A stretch of 64,000 nt of DNA from Flavobacteriaceae bacterium. Its GTDB lineage: Bacteria; Bacteroidota; Bacteroidia; Flavobacteriales; Flavobacteriaceae. Of this stretch, positions 63,163-64,000 are shown in pieces (the first letter of the stretch is position 1; every line of letters starts with the position of its first letter). The translations under genes and the position numbers were made by a program. Under the pieces are notes generated by a model. It was not told where the DNA came from and ran no database searches. It saw only the letters and a program-made list of their open reading frames with translations. Location of the stretch: contig JANQSO010000001.1 of the NCBI GenBank assembly GCA_028284005.1, forward strand, positions 1-64,000, given 5' to 3'.

Positions 63163-63237
63163 TCGATTAGTTGCTCAAATACTCGATTATCGTAATAAAC
63201 ATGGATCAAAAATCGACAAAAGGTTCTTTTTATCGAT
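63163..63237 (-). promoter_or_regulatory. Two TCGAY-N15-TCGAT direct-repeat boxes
   Basis: TCGAT at 63163 and 63183, then TCGAC at 63213 and TCGAT at 63233; each pair is offset by exactly 20 bp. The first pair contains GTTGCTCAAA, matching GTTACTCAAA in the pair before the gene at 44625. They lie directly upstream of the -33 element, as activator sites do. Confidence 0.55.
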
Positions 63238-63262
63238 TAAAACACATTGTGAATCACATAGT

Positions 63263-63293
63263 TATAAAAAAGAGCCACAAATTGTGACTCTTT
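63263..63293 (-). terminator. Terminator of the CAP-domain gene
   Basis: AAAGAG-C-CACAA / TTGTG-A-CTCTTT stem; the minus-strand transcript ends in a U run (A-run 63266-63271). It lies 26 bp after the stop codon. Confidence 0.8.
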
Positions 63294-63318
63294 CCATATA
63301 ATTAAGATATAGGAGCTA

Positions 63319-63963
63319 TTAGAGTTCGTCGTAATAGTTCACCACGATAACATGATGATCCCGGTCTATAGCATAGTACCCAACAGCAACACCTCTGCTT
63401 CGATCTGTCATCATTGCCTGGTAGTGGCCTCCATTGGGCCCTTCTTCATAAAAAAGTTTTGGGACCCACCATACCGATTTTTCAACCGTACCCTCTGAAT
63501 CGTCTCCACCTCTTCCTCCTCCGGCTGCTCCCTGTGATCTCCATCCACAATCGTCACTCCAGTGTACGGTTCCGTTTTCAAGTGCCAGCCTTGCTTCACG
63601 GGCTGCACAAAGTTCATACTCTACTGCCCTTACAAAAGGAGGTAGTTTATGCAGGGTACGAAATTCATTAATTCGGTTGGTGGCATATTCGCCTACGTCT
63701 ACATAGCCGCAATAGGGGTCGTCTGCCATTAGCAGCATAGCTCCGTCATTACATATATTCTGGGGATTGCCATCACCATCCGGTAACTGTCCTACAAGCG
63801 AAGTGGTAAGTCTAGCTTCTACTTCAGCATTATCAATTCCAAGGTCAATGAGTGGCCCATGGGCTTGTTTGGATACTTCTTTCGAGCAGGATAGTTGTAA
63901 AAATACGCAAGAGATTAAAATAAAATAGGAAAGGGCCCGGGGATAACATAGCAAATTCTTCAT
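63319..63963 (-). CDS. CAP (SCP/PR1-like) domain lipoprotein
   Basis: A 214-residue lipoprotein (signal ending LQLSC). The CAP domain runs from about residue 90 to the end: INEFRTLHKLPPFVRAVEYE, AAREARLALENGTVHWSDDC and GGHYQAMMTDRSRGVAVGYY. The His of NGTVHWSDD and the GGHYQAMM motif match the conserved CAP cavity residues. A Gly-rich insertion (GAAGGGRGGDD) lies between. CAP proteins bind lipids or act in the envelope; the exact role is unknown. The start is 37 bp from the window end, so it is complete. Confidence 0.85.
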   Translation of the reverse strand: MKNLLCYPRALSYFILISCVFLQLSCSKEVSKQAHGPLIDLGIDNAEVEARLTTSLVGQLPDGDGNPQNICNDGAMLLMADDPYCGYVDVGEYATNRINEFRTLHKLPPFVRAVEYELCAAREARLALENGTVHWSDDCGWRSQGAAGGGRGGDDSEGTVEKSVWWVPKLFYEEGPNGGHYQAMMTDRSRGVAVGYYAIDRDHHVIVVNYYDEL

Positions 63964-64000
63964 TCTTCTTACTTTAAGCAGGTTGTTAATATATCCGGGG

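Overview
This 64 kb window is chromosomal DNA from a member of the Bacteroidota, most probably a marine-type Flavobacteriaceae. The supporting signs are: AT-rich coding sequence with almost no Shine-Dalgarno sites; promoters of the TTG / TAnnTTTG type; type IX secretion (T9SS) C-terminal sorting domains; GLPGLI, DUF5686 and DUF5522 family proteins; long-form urocanase and long-form phenylalanine hydroxylase; and a large potassium-type membrane pyrophosphatase. No rRNA, tRNA, CRISPR array, insertion sequence or prophage was seen.

Layout. 1-6.3 kb: the tail of a pyruvate dehydrogenase E1 beta gene, a DUF5686 outer-membrane protein, an M23 peptidase and the ion-pumping pyrophosphatase hppA. 6.3-14.4 kb: deoxynucleoside kinase, a secreted protein and an OmpR-type response regulator/histidine kinase pair, all on the minus strand, then a GLPGLI protein, a TonB-type outer-membrane barrel protein and a DUF4230 protein on the plus strand. 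14.4-16.5 kb: rhodanese and phenylalanine hydroxylase (minus strand). 16.7-34.5 kb: a TetR regulator followed by one very long plus-strand phenylacetyl-CoA catabolic operon (paaE-A-B-C-D-G-H, a broken four-helix-bundle gene, paaI-paaJ-SDR-paaZ-enoyl-CoA hydratase-paaY, then a 2-oxoacid dehydrogenase E2 and a fused E1 alpha/beta), ending with a membrane-anchored TPR/LuxR-type regulator. 34.6-48.8 kb: a T9SS cargo protein preceded by a 44-codon ORF, a DUF4136 lipoprotein, urocanase, a DUF5522 mini-protein, a very small HExxH protein, a large choice-of-anchor-B T9SS protein, three tandem paralogous secreted proteins, and an ACC-deaminase-like gene, a LysM glucosaminidase and hemL. 48.8-52.6 kb: two Spy/CpxP-like proteins, a diheme cytochrome lipoprotein and a secreted alpha/alpha-toroid-like protein. 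52.7-57.1 kb: an accessory stretch with a SymE-like toxin, two small Xre regulators, membrane proteins, a TIMP/NTR-like secreted protein and the mobile mystery A/B (Xre + Fic) pair. 57.2-64 kb: a secreted protein, a serine hydrolase / C45 acyltransferase-like lipoprotein / AraC regulator triad, a surface-type protein and a CAP-domain lipoprotein.

How the genes fit together. The paa block encodes epoxidation, ring opening and beta-oxidation of phenylacetyl-CoA, but no phenylacetate-CoA ligase (PaaK) lies in it. The E1/E2 dehydrogenase at its end could supply phenylacetyl-CoA directly from phenylpyruvate, and the divergent phenylalanine hydroxylase offers the alternative tyrosine route, so the locus looks like an aromatic amino-acid catabolic island. 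A promoter and a palindromic TetR operator overlap exactly at the head of the operon.

The less expected signals are: a C-terminal DinB/DUF1569-like domain fused to PaaZ; three ATAC-N6-GTAY palindromes spaced exactly 32 bp apart before the mobile mystery A gene; a TCGAY-N15-TCGAT direct-repeat motif before two separated surface-protein genes; a TIMP-like CTC mature N-terminus; and a four-helix-bundle gene interrupted by a single in-frame TGA inside the paa operon.
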